Assembly: GCF_013408745.1 (NCBI RefSeq)
Contig: NZ_JACCBJ010000001.1
Span: forward strand, 3,100,001 to 3,164,000
Length of the DNA: 64,000 nucleotides
Source of the DNA: Leifsonia soli
Lineage (GTDB): Bacteria > Actinomycetota > Actinomycetes > Actinomycetales > Microbacteriaceae
Direction: 5' to 3'
Shown piece by piece: positions 31,222 to 38,962 of the stretch (position 1 is its first letter; each line of letters begins with the position of its first letter). The translations under genes and the position numbers were made by a program. The notes below the pieces were generated by a model that saw nothing but the letters and a program-made list of their open reading frames with translations, was not told the DNA's origin and did not search any database.

Positions 31222-32912
31222 CGACGACCACCGCACCGCTGCGTTCCGCGCGGACGGGCGAAGCCATCCCGCGTCCGAGTGCCGGCACGACCCTCCTCGT
31301 GCTGATGCGGCAGCGGCTGCGCCGAGACCGGTGGCAGCTGCTCATCTGGCTCGTCTGCATCGCGCTGCTCGCGCTGTTCTCGGCGTCCGCCATCGATCAG
31401 ACCTACGGCGACGCGACCGGGCGCCTGCAGTTGATCCGCCTGGCGATCGCCGACCCGACCATCCTGGTCCTGCGCGGACTCCCGCAGGGCACGTCGCTCG
31501 CCGCGGTCACCTTCTTCGAGATCTACACGTTCCTCGCTCTGCTGGCCGGGCTCATGAACACCTTCCTCGCGGTCCGGCACTCCCGCGCGGAGGAGGAGTC
31601 CGGCCGGGCGGAACTGGTCGGCTCGACTCCCGCCGCGCGTCTGCTGCCGACCACGGCGACCGTGCTGCACGCGGTCCTGGTGAACATCGTCCTCGCCGTC
31701 GCCACCGCGGTCGGCTTCATCGGCGGCGGCCTCCCGGCCTACGGCTCGCTCGTCGCGGGCGCCGCGACCGCGGGTGCAGGTTTTGCGTTCTTCGCCGTCG
31801 GACTTCTGCTCGCCCAGCTGCTCAGCACGTCCCGCGGGGCCAACGGGTTCGCGGCGGCCGTCGTGGTCCTCGCCTACGTGGTCCGGGGGATCGGCGATGC
31901 GATGGGCACGCCGTTCGGCGACGGCACGCACCTGCGCTCCGCGTGGCCCACCTGGCTCAGCCCGATCGGATGGGGCGAGCAGTTCGCGCCGTACACCGCC
32001 GACGACTGGCGGCCGCTCCTGCTGCAACTCGGCCTCGCCGCCGTGCTGATCGCCGCGGTGTACGGCCTGCAGTCCGTCCGCGATACCGGGGCCGGCCTCA
32101 TCCCGGAGCGGGCGGGCCGGGCGAACGCGCGCCCGAACCTCGGCGGCATCTTCGGCCTGGCCTGGCGGCTGCAGTGGCCGACCGTGCTCGGCTGGACGGT
32201 CGGCGGTGCGCTCGGCGGACTGCTCGCCGGTGCGCTCGCCAACCTGATCAACAGTTCGATCGCAGAGAACCCGGCCCTGTCGGGCATCCGGCTGGCGATC
32301 GGCCGCATCGGGGGCGGCGGGTCCGGCCCGCTCGCCCAGCTGTTCATCTCGGCGATCTTCTCGATCATCGGCGTGCTGGCGGCGGCCTGCGCGGTGCAGG
32401 CGGTGATCCGGCTCCGCCAGGAGGAGGCGTCGGGGGCGGCCGAGCTGGTGATGTCCGCGCCGCTGACGCGCACGCGGTGGCTGTTCTCGTACGTCGCGGT
32501 CGGCGTCATCGCGGTGCTGGCCGTGCTCCTCGCCGGGGCCGTCGCGTCCGGCCTGTCGGCGGTCGCCGCCGGTGAGGACGTGTCGACGATCGGCGACTCG
32601 TTCTCCGCCGCCGCGGCACAGGTGCCCGTCGCGCTCGTCTACCTCGGGGTCCTCACGCTGGTGTTCGTGCTGGTCCCGAGCTGGACGGCGCCGGTCGGCT
32701 GGGCCGCGCTCGGTCTCGGCGCCTTCATCGGCATCTTCGGCGGGCTGATCAAGCTGCCGGAGGGCGTGCGGCACCTCTCGCCGTTCGCCGATGCACCGGT
32801 CGTGGTCGGCGACGTCGACTGGACCGGTGGATACTGGATGCTCGGCATCACGGTCGTCGCGCTCGCGGGCGCGGCGGTCCTGATCCGCCGCCGGGATTTC
32901 GCGATCGGATAG
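31218..32912 (+). CDS. ABC exporter permease (polyketide-antibiotic-exporter type)
   Basis: A 564-residue permease with about twelve hydrophobic segments in two halves, each opening with a cytoplasmic arm (LVLMRQRLRRDRWQLLIWL; later GLAWRLQWPTVLGWTVGGAL). The motif RAEEESGRAELVGSTPAARL in the first half and RQEEASGAAELVMSAPLTRT in the second show that it is an internal duplication fused into one chain. One chain with two copies of the ATPase would form the pump. It sits between the ATPase gene (4-base overlap) and the regulator gene (14-base gap). Confidence 0.88.
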   Translation: MTTTTAPLRSARTGEAIPRPSAGTTLLVLMRQRLRRDRWQLLIWLVCIALLALFSASAIDQTYGDATGRLQLIRLAIADPTILVLRGLPQGTSLAAVTFFEIYTFLALLAGLMNTFLAVRHSRAEEESGRAELVGSTPAARLLPTTATVLHAVLVNIVLAVATAVGFIGGGLPAYGSLVAGAATAGAGFAFFAVGLLLAQLLSTSRGANGFAAAVVVLAYVVRGIGDAMGTPFGDGTHLRSAWPTWLSPIGWGEQFAPYTADDWRPLLLQLGLAAVLIAAVYGLQSVRDTGAGLIPERAGRANARPNLGGIFGLAWRLQWPTVLGWTVGGALGGLLAGALANLINSSIAENPALSGIRLAIGRIGGGGSGPLAQLFISAIFSIIGVLAAACAVQAVIRLRQEEASGAAELVMSAPLTRTRWLFSYVAVGVIAVLAVLLAGAVASGLSAVAAGEDVSTIGDSFSAAAAQVPVALVYLGVLTLVFVLVPSWTAPVGWAALGLGAFIGIFGGLIKLPEGVRHLSPFADAPVVVGDVDWTGGYWMLGITVVALAGAAVLIRRRDFAIG

Positions 32913-32926
32913 ACGGGACGGTGCCC

Positions 32927-33400
32927 ATGGCCCAGGACGAGGCGGCGCTCGCCGAGGTGATGGAGCACTCCGCTGCCGTGCTGACGGCGGCCGGATTCCC
33001 GAAGATGCCGGCCCGGGTGCTGATGGCGCTCACCGTGACCGAGACGCCGGGACTGACCGCCGCCGAGCTCGCCGAGCGGCTCGAAGTGAGCCCGGCGGCC
33101 ATCTCGGGAGCCGTCCGCTACCTGCAGACGCTCGGCATCATCCGGCGCCTCTCGCAGACCGGCAGCCGGCGCGACCGGTACGAGATCCCGAGCGACTGGT
33201 ACGCGCTCATGGTGCGCAACAGCCCGATCTACGGGGTCCTCGCCGATCAGGCGGAGGCGGGTCTCGCCGCCGTCGGCGACCCCGACTCGCCAGCGACCGA
33301 ACGGCTGCGCGACATGGCCGGGTTCTACCGGTTCGTGCAGGGACGCCTTCCGGGCCTCATCGCGGAGTGGGAGCAGGTGCGCAGCGCGCGCGAGCCGTGA
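32927..33400 (+). CDS. GbsR/MarR-family transcriptional regulator
   Basis: A 157-residue winged-helix protein. The DNA-binding part reads TAAELAERLEVSPAAISGAV, then RYLQTLGIIRRLSQTGSRRD. The C-terminal half is a helical dimerisation region ending near LPGLIAEWEQVRS. This GbsR-like family often forms the third gene of exporter operons and represses them until the exported compound binds. The ATG at 32927 is 14 bases after the permease stop; an in-frame GTG at 32921 is an alternative. A short GC-rich inverted repeat (about 33403-33422) follows the stop. Confidence 0.82.
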   Translation: MAQDEAALAEVMEHSAAVLTAAGFPKMPARVLMALTVTETPGLTAAELAERLEVSPAAISGAVRYLQTLGIIRRLSQTGSRRDRYEIPSDWYALMVRNSPIYGVLADQAEAGLAAVGDPDSPATERLRDMAGFYRFVQGRLPGLIAEWEQVRSAREP

Positions 33401-33422
33401 CGCCGCGGCCGTCGGCCGGCGG

Positions 33423-34331
33423 TCAGAACACGTACTCCAGCAGGTCCAACCCCACCGCGCGCATCCCCTCGATGACGGCGAGGCGCTCGGGAAGGCTGGT
33501 GTCGTCGAAGTACGTCGAGACCGCGTAGGTCACGCCGGCGCGCGGGCCGCGGAGAACGCCGACCTCGCTGCGAACGCCCTCGTCCGTCCCCGTCTTGTTG
33601 ACGAGCAGGATGCCGTGCTCCGGGTGCCGGTGCGAGTGCGGGTCGAGACCGAACGCGCTGGACACGAGCGAGAAGTCGCTGTTGAGCGACAGCCACGAGA
33701 TGACGCGCTGGCTGGTGGCCGGATTGACGATCTCGCCGCGGGCCAGCGCCGAGAACAGCCAGGTCAGCTCGTTCGCGCTTCCGACCGAGAGCTGCGGGGC
33801 GTCGTCCGGACCGCGGTGGTCGCGCACCAGGTCGAGGAGCGCGGTGCGGGTCAGACCGAGCGACTCCGTGCGTGCGCTGACGGCCTCCAGCCCCACGCGG
33901 CGCAGGAGCACGTTCGTCGCGAGGTTGTCGCTGGTCGCGCCGACGAGCGCGGCCAGGTCGGCGACGGGCAGGGACGGGACGTGCAGGTGCTGCCAGATGC
34001 CGGACTCGCCCGCGATGTCGCGGGTGTCGCGGTCGAGGTGCGCGAGGGGGCTCAGCTGGCCGGACTGCAGGCGCGCCGCCACCTCCACCAGCAGAAGCAC
34101 CTTGCCGATGCTCGCGGTCGGCATGACCACGTGGTCGTCGACCGAGAACAGCACGGCACCGGTGGAGAGATCCGTCGCCCGCGCAGAGACCTGCACGCCC
34201 GAGACGGCGAGCCGTCCCAAGGCGTCGAACCCGCGGCTGAAGGTCTCGGTCGATCCGGGAGCGCGGTGGCGCCCGCGGCGGGTGGTCGCCTGCCGGGCCC
34301 GCCGTGCGGACTCTTGCGCCTGGATCGTCAC
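33423..34331 (-). CDS. Penicillin-recognising serine hydrolase (class A beta-lactamase-like)
   Basis: A 302-residue protein with the three active-site motifs of class A beta-lactamases in order: SxxK (Ser74-Lys77 in PTASIGKVLL), SDN (134-136 in GATSDNLATN) and KTG (246-248 in LVNKTGTDEG). No signal peptide is visible, only an Arg-rich N-terminus, so it may not be an exported lactamase but a cytoplasmic or unusually exported hydrolase. The GTG at 34331 is chosen because TAACAT at 34438-34443 (minus strand) places the transcript start after an earlier in-frame ATG at 34475. The start remains uncertain. Confidence 0.75.
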   Translation of the reverse strand: MTIQAQESARRARQATTRRGRHRAPGSTETFSRGFDALGRLAVSGVQVSARATDLSTGAVLFSVDDHVVMPTASIGKVLLLVEVAARLQSGQLSPLAHLDRDTRDIAGESGIWQHLHVPSLPVADLAALVGATSDNLATNVLLRRVGLEAVSARTESLGLTRTALLDLVRDHRGPDDAPQLSVGSANELTWLFSALARGEIVNPATSQRVISWLSLNSDFSLVSSAFGLDPHSHRHPEHGILLVNKTGTDEGVRSEVGVLRGPRAGVTYAVSTYFDDTSLPERLAVIEGMRAVGLDLLEYVF

Positions 34332-34385
34332 TGTGTCGCTGGGTCTTTCATCCGAGTGCGGTGTACCGGAACTGCGGCGGCCTCT

Positions 34386-34411
34386 CTGCGGCCCCGCGGT
34401 CGGGGCCGCAG
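34386..34411 (-). other. 10-bp hairpin in the leader of the serine hydrolase gene
   Basis: CTGCGGCCCC and GGGGCCGCAG (plus-strand reading) form a perfect 10-bp stem with a 6-base loop. It lies between the putative -10 box (34438-34443) and the GTG (34331), inside a leader of about 100 bases. It could act as an attenuator or stabilise the mRNA. If the gene starts at 34475 instead, this is merely coding sequence. Confidence 0.4.
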
Positions 34412-34489
34412 GGCTGCCCGCGGCGACGACAGGGTCGATGTTACCCCGTGATCGGGGGCCAGGGAGCGCGGACATCGGCGGCCGCCGAC

Positions 34490-36466
34490 TCACCAGATGG
34501 TGACGCGCTCCGCCGGGGGGAGCCAGAGCCGGTCGCCGTCTCCGACCTGGAAGGTGTCGTAGAAGGCGTCGATGTTGCGGACGATCTGGTTGCAGCGGAA
34601 CTCGTTCGGCGCGTGCGGGTCGATCGCCAGCAGACGGATGACCTCCTCGTCGCGCCCCTTCTGCTGCCAGGCCTGCGCCCAGGAGAGGAAGAACCGCTCC
34701 GCTCCGGTGAGCCCGTCGATCACGGGAGGCTCTTCGCCGTTCAGGGAGAGCAGGTACGCCTTCCAGGCGATGCCGAGACCGCCGAGGTCGCCGATGTTCT
34801 CGCCGATGGTGAGGGCGCCGTTCACGTGGTGCTCGGGCACCTGAGCGGGAGCGAGGGCGTTGTACTGCTCGATCAGGCTCGCGGTCCGCTTCTCGAAGGC
34901 CGCGCGGTCCGCCTCGGTCCACCAGTCCTCGAGCCGCCCGTCGCCGTCGAACTTGGAGCCCTGGTCGTCGAAGCCGTGGCCGATCTCGTGTCCGATGACC
35001 GCGCCGATGGCGCCGTAGTTGGCCGCCGCATCCCGGTCGGGGTCGAAGAACGGGAACTGCAGGATGGCCGCGGGGAAGACGATCTCGTTGAAGCCGGGGT
35101 TGTAGTACGCGTTGATGGTCTGCGGCGTCATGAACCACTCGTCGCGGTCGATCGGCGAGCCGATCTTGCCGAGCTCGCGCTGGAACTCGAACAGCGCGGC
35201 GGCGCGCACGTTGCCGACGAGGTCCGTCGGGTCGATCTCGAGGCGGGAGTAGTCCCGCCACTTCACCGGGTATCCGATCTTCGGGGTGAACTTCTCGAGC
35301 TTGTCGAGCGCCCGCTCCTTGGTCTCCTCGCCCATCCAGTCGAGGGTGCGGATGCTCTGCCGGTACGCCTCGATCAGGTTGGCGACCAGCTCGTCCATCT
35401 GCTGCTTGGCGGCCGGCGGGAAGTGCTGCTCGACGTAGATGCGGCCGACCGCCTCGCCCATGGCCCCCTCGACCAGCGAGACGCCGCGCTTCCAGCGCAC
35501 GCGCATCTGCGGGGTCCCGGTCAGCGTGCGGCCGTAGAAGTCGAAGTTGGCCTCGACGAAGTCGCCGGAGAGGTAGGGGGCGGCGCCGTGGATGACCTGC
35601 CAGGTCAGCCAGTCGCGCCACGACTCGAGGCGGTCCTCCGTGAGGAGGGACGCCAGCCCGGCGGTGAACGACGGCTGGCGGAGGACGACCTCGGCCAGCG
35701 CTCCCTGCGGCGCGTCCAGGCCCTCGGCCCAGACGTCGAGGTCGGCGGCCTGACCGTCGGCGGCGCCGCCGGTGAACACGGCCTTCGCGTCCGCCCAGTC
35801 GTACAGGTTGTAAGTCTTCTCCGAGTCGCGGGAGGCCACGTTGTCCCAGTGCTTTCCGGCGATCTGGGTCTCCAGGTCGAACACGCGCTGGGCGCGCTCG
35901 GGGGCGTCGTCGCAGCCGGCGAGCTCGAACATCTTCTGGATGTGGTCGACGTACGCCGCGCGGACGGGTGCGAACCGCTCCTCGCGGAAGTACGACTCGT
36001 CCGGCAGCGAGATGCCCGACTGCTCGAGGAAGACGAGGTAGCGCTCCGGGTCGCCCGGGTCGTTGTCGACGAACAGCTGGTAGAAGCCGCCGAGGCCGCG
36101 GCGCTCCAGCTTCGCGACGGTCTTCAGCAGGCTCGGGATGCTGTCGACGCCCTCGGCGAAGGTCAGCTCGTCGCGGATCGCCTCCACACCCAGGGCGTCG
36201 ATGCGCTCCTCGTCCATGAAGCTCGTGAAGAGGTCGCCGAACTTCCGCTCCTCGGTGCCCTCGGCTGCGTTCTGGGCCTTCTCCACGATCTCGTGGACCG
36301 CCGCCTCCGACTCCTCCGCGAGGATCATGAACGAGCCCCAGCGCGCCTTGTCGGCGGGGATCTCGGTGGCCTCGAGCCACTTCCCGTTCACGTGGCGGAA
36401 GAGGTCGTCCTGCGGACGGACGGCCGGGTCGAGTTCGTCGGTGCGGATGCCGGAGTCGAGCGTCAT
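34490..36466 (-). CDS. M13-family zinc metallopeptidase (PepO-like)
   Basis: A 658-residue neprilysin-type peptidase. The zinc motif is VIGHEIGHGFDDQGSKFD (HExxH), the third ligand lies in IGENIGDLGGL (ExxxD), and the substrate-binding NAYYNPGFNEIVFPAAILQ precedes them. Length is normal. No signal peptide or N-terminal membrane helix is visible, as in other actinobacterial PepO proteins. Such enzymes cut short peptides. TAGGCT (36473-36478, minus strand) ends 6 bases before the ATG, so the mRNA is probably leaderless. Confidence 0.92.
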   Translation of the reverse strand: MTLDSGIRTDELDPAVRPQDDLFRHVNGKWLEATEIPADKARWGSFMILAEESEAAVHEIVEKAQNAAEGTEERKFGDLFTSFMDEERIDALGVEAIRDELTFAEGVDSIPSLLKTVAKLERRGLGGFYQLFVDNDPGDPERYLVFLEQSGISLPDESYFREERFAPVRAAYVDHIQKMFELAGCDDAPERAQRVFDLETQIAGKHWDNVASRDSEKTYNLYDWADAKAVFTGGAADGQAADLDVWAEGLDAPQGALAEVVLRQPSFTAGLASLLTEDRLESWRDWLTWQVIHGAAPYLSGDFVEANFDFYGRTLTGTPQMRVRWKRGVSLVEGAMGEAVGRIYVEQHFPPAAKQQMDELVANLIEAYRQSIRTLDWMGEETKERALDKLEKFTPKIGYPVKWRDYSRLEIDPTDLVGNVRAAALFEFQRELGKIGSPIDRDEWFMTPQTINAYYNPGFNEIVFPAAILQFPFFDPDRDAAANYGAIGAVIGHEIGHGFDDQGSKFDGDGRLEDWWTEADRAAFEKRTASLIEQYNALAPAQVPEHHVNGALTIGENIGDLGGLGIAWKAYLLSLNGEEPPVIDGLTGAERFFLSWAQAWQQKGRDEEVIRLLAIDPHAPNEFRCNQIVRNIDAFYDTFQVGDGDRLWLPPAERVTIW

Positions 36467-36482
36467 GCGCCCAGCCTACGGG

Positions 36483-36884
36483 TCAGGCGGCGGCGTGGGC
36501 CAGCGCGGACAGCCGGCGGTACGACAGCGCGAACAGGGCGCCGAGCACGAGTTCTGCGATGATCGACACCGTCCCGGAGGCGCTCCCGAATCCCGCGAAC
36601 GAGAAGCCGATGTTGACGACGGCGAGCAGCCCGTACACCGCGGCGAACACGCCGCTCAGCAGCGGCCGGTTCGTCATGCGCCACCAGGGTCGTGCGGCGG
36701 CGACCGGCTCGCCCGGGCCGCGGAACACCCGTGTGACCAGATACCACCCGAGCGTCTGCAGCACGGTCAGGACGATCGATGCGGGTTCCGAGTGGAGTGC
36801 GTCGAAGAGCAGCGCGAGCACCGCGTTCACCGCGAGCAGGACGACGATCACGACCGTCTTCTCGCGGACTGTGGTGAAGCGCAT
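36483..36884 (-). CDS. Small four-helix membrane protein, function unknown
   Basis: A 133-residue protein with four hydrophobic segments (about 10-30, 37-52, 74-96 and 104-122) and basic loops, starting MRFTTVREKTVVIVVLLAVN. I do not recognise a family. It lies 16 bases upstream of the M13 peptidase gene on the same strand, but that gene has its own leaderless promoter. The ATG at 36884 is the first in-frame start before the hydrophobic region; CAGGAG lies upstream. Confidence 0.6.
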   Translation of the reverse strand: MRFTTVREKTVVIVVLLAVNAVLALLFDALHSEPASIVLTVLQTLGWYLVTRVFRGPGEPVAAARPWWRMTNRPLLSGVFAAVYGLLAVVNIGFSFAGFGSASGTVSIIAELVLGALFALSYRRLSALAHAAA

Positions 36885-37005
36885 GCTGACTCTCCTGGTG
36901 CTCGGCAACCAGGATCTCAGGGCCGCTCGCCGCGTCTCAGCAGGCTCGCCGTGTCGCCCGGACGCGGGATGCGTGCGCGGGCGGCGGAGTTCGTATGCTT
37001 GCCCG

Positions 37006-38055
37006 GTGACCATCGCACCGTCCACCGCTCCGCCTCCCGGCTGGTATGGAGACCCGTACGACGCCGGCACGCTGCGGTGGTGGAGCGGCGCGGAATGGAC
37101 CGCGTACACGCACCCGGTCCCCTCCCCCCAGCCGTCGCAGCCGGTTGCGAAGCCAAAACCCCCGCGCAAGTGGATGGGGCGGTTCGGCGGGTGGATCCTC
37201 GTCGGCTCGAGCCTCTTCATCTGGCTCTGGCTGTTCGGCTTCAGCCTTCTGATCCAGGCGATCGCGCCGCACGCGGACGACGACGGACCGGCGGTGCTCT
37301 CGCCGTACCTCCTTGTGACGGGCGCGGCGACCGTCGCAGCCGCCATCCTGTACACGATGGCGTACCGGCTGAAGCCTGCCGACGGCCTCACCGCCTCCCG
37401 GCTCGTCATCATCGCCGGCGTCGGCGGACTCGCCGCGACGCTGGTCGCTGCGCCGGTCAACACGTTGATCAACGTGCTCAGCGGCGGGACGGCGTCGCAT
37501 CCGAGCGGCCTGCCCCTGGTGCTCGCCGGGGTGGTGGAGGAGCTCGTCAAGGTGACCGCGGCCGTGCTCCTCGCGCTGCGGCTGCCGGTCAAGAACGCCA
37601 GGATCGGCCTGTTCGTCGGCGGCGCGGTCGGCCTCGGGTTCAGCGTCATCGAGAACCTGAGCTACCTGCAGGAGGCCTTCGCGCGGGGGCAGGACGACCC
37701 GCTGGGTTTCGGTCTGTTCGTGGGCACGGCGATCGGGAGGGAGCTGACCGGGCCGTTCCTGCATCCGGTGTTCACGGCTCTCCTCGCGGCGGCGGTCTTC
37801 GGTGCGACGCGGAACGGCCGCTTCCGGCTGACCTTCCGCGTCGTCGCGGCCTACCTCGGCGTCGCAGCCGCGCACGGGATCTTCAACGGAGCGGCGTGGC
37901 TGGCCCAGAACGCGCCGTGGCCGGCGGCCGCGCGCGGGGGTGCCATCCTGCTGTTCGACCTCGTGTTCGTGGTGGCCAGCGGACTGACCTGGCTCCTGAT
38001 CGCGCGGAGGATCCGGCGCGACTCCGAGCGTGGCCGGCCGGGTCCGGACGTCTGA
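37006..38055 (+). CDS. PrsW-family intramembrane metalloprotease with N-terminal DUF2510
   Basis: A 349-residue protein. Residues 9-35 (PPPGWYGDPYDAGTLRWWSG) are a DUF2510 motif, common at the cytoplasmic end of actinobacterial membrane proteins. Eight or so helices follow with the PrsW signatures: GVVEELVKV (EExxK), GLGFSVIENLSYL, FLHPVFTALL and AAAHGIFNGAAW. PrsW-type proteases cut anti-sigma factors within the membrane in Bacillus; the target here is unknown. TATGCT (36994-36999) ends 6 bases before the GTG, a leaderless start. Confidence 0.85.
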   Translation: MTIAPSTAPPPGWYGDPYDAGTLRWWSGAEWTAYTHPVPSPQPSQPVAKPKPPRKWMGRFGGWILVGSSLFIWLWLFGFSLLIQAIAPHADDDGPAVLSPYLLVTGAATVAAAILYTMAYRLKPADGLTASRLVIIAGVGGLAATLVAAPVNTLINVLSGGTASHPSGLPLVLAGVVEELVKVTAAVLLALRLPVKNARIGLFVGGAVGLGFSVIENLSYLQEAFARGQDDPLGFGLFVGTAIGRELTGPFLHPVFTALLAAAVFGATRNGRFRLTFRVVAAYLGVAAAHGIFNGAAWLAQNAPWPAAARGGAILLFDLVFVVASGLTWLLIARRIRRDSERGRPGPDV

Positions 38056-38177
38056 CAGCCGGATAACGATTCCCGGATGCCGCGTCATGGATCCGCTGCG
38101 TCGCACTCCGTAAGAGATGGAGGCTACGAGACTCACCGTCTCGATCCGTCCATCCATCTTCGGAGAAGGAGAACGAC

Positions 38178-38885
38178 ATGAAGATCCTGCGCACCGGAGG
38201 AGTTGCGGCCGCATCCGCCCTCCTGCTCGCGTCGCCGGCGGTCGGCGCGACCGCACCGGCCGTGGCGGCCGACCCCCCGGACACCACTCCGACCTCGCCG
38301 ATCGACTGGTCGCCGTTCTGGGTCCGCAACGCGTGGTATGCGCCCGGGGACAGGGTCGCGTGGTCGTCGACGAAGTGGGCCGAGGACGCGAAGCTGTATC
38401 GCGCGCTCGAGTGGAATTACAACACGTCGCCTGCGGACCCCCGGTACTGGGCCCTCATCGACGACCCGTCGGAGGACCCGGACAAGAACCTGGCCCGGGA
38501 GGCGACCGTGACGGCTTCGTCGGAGTTCGACGGCAGGTACGGTGCGTCGAAGGCCGTCGACGGCATCGTCGGTACGAGCGGCTCGGGGGAGTGGGCGTCC
38601 GCGGGCGACCTCACCCCGTACATCAAACTCGAGTGGAGTTCCAGCCAGACCATCGACGAGATCAGGCTGTCGGACCGGCCGAACGGCACGGACTGGGCCC
38701 GGAGCGGCACGCTGCACATGAGTGACCGCTCGAAGATCTTCGTCGATTTCCTGGAGAACAACGGAGCGAGCCGGACGATCTCCTTCCTTCCGCGCCATGT
38801 GACCTGGGTCGTGTTCACGGTCGACGAGGGGTACGGCGCGAACAACGGGCTCTCGGAGATCGAGGTGTACCACCGCGGCACGTAA
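38178..38885 (+). CDS. Secreted protein with CBM5/12-like and F5/8 type C carbohydrate-binding modules
   Basis: A 235-residue exported protein without a catalytic domain. After a signal peptide (cut near VAA, residue 31), residues 40-95 follow the chitin-binding CBM5/12 pattern: AWYAPGDRVAW, LYRALEWNYNTSP and RYWALID. Residues 100-235 form a discoidin (F5/8 type C, CBM32-like) domain with ASSEFDGRYGASKAVDGIVG, YIKLEWSSSQTIDEIRLSD and the final GLSEIEVY strand. It probably binds a polysaccharide such as chitin or cell-wall glycan; this is inferred from fold only. AAGGAG precedes the ATG. Confidence 0.68.
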   Translation: MKILRTGGVAAASALLLASPAVGATAPAVAADPPDTTPTSPIDWSPFWVRNAWYAPGDRVAWSSTKWAEDAKLYRALEWNYNTSPADPRYWALIDDPSEDPDKNLAREATVTASSEFDGRYGASKAVDGIVGTSGSGEWASAGDLTPYIKLEWSSSQTIDEIRLSDRPNGTDWARSGTLHMSDRSKIFVDFLENNGASRTISFLPRHVTWVVFTVDEGYGANNGLSEIEVYHRGT

Positions 38886-38962
38886 CCAATCGGTCGAGAT
38901 CGAGGCCGTCGCCGCTCTGGCAGCGGGATCGACGACCGACCCTGCACCTGGCGGCGGCGACG

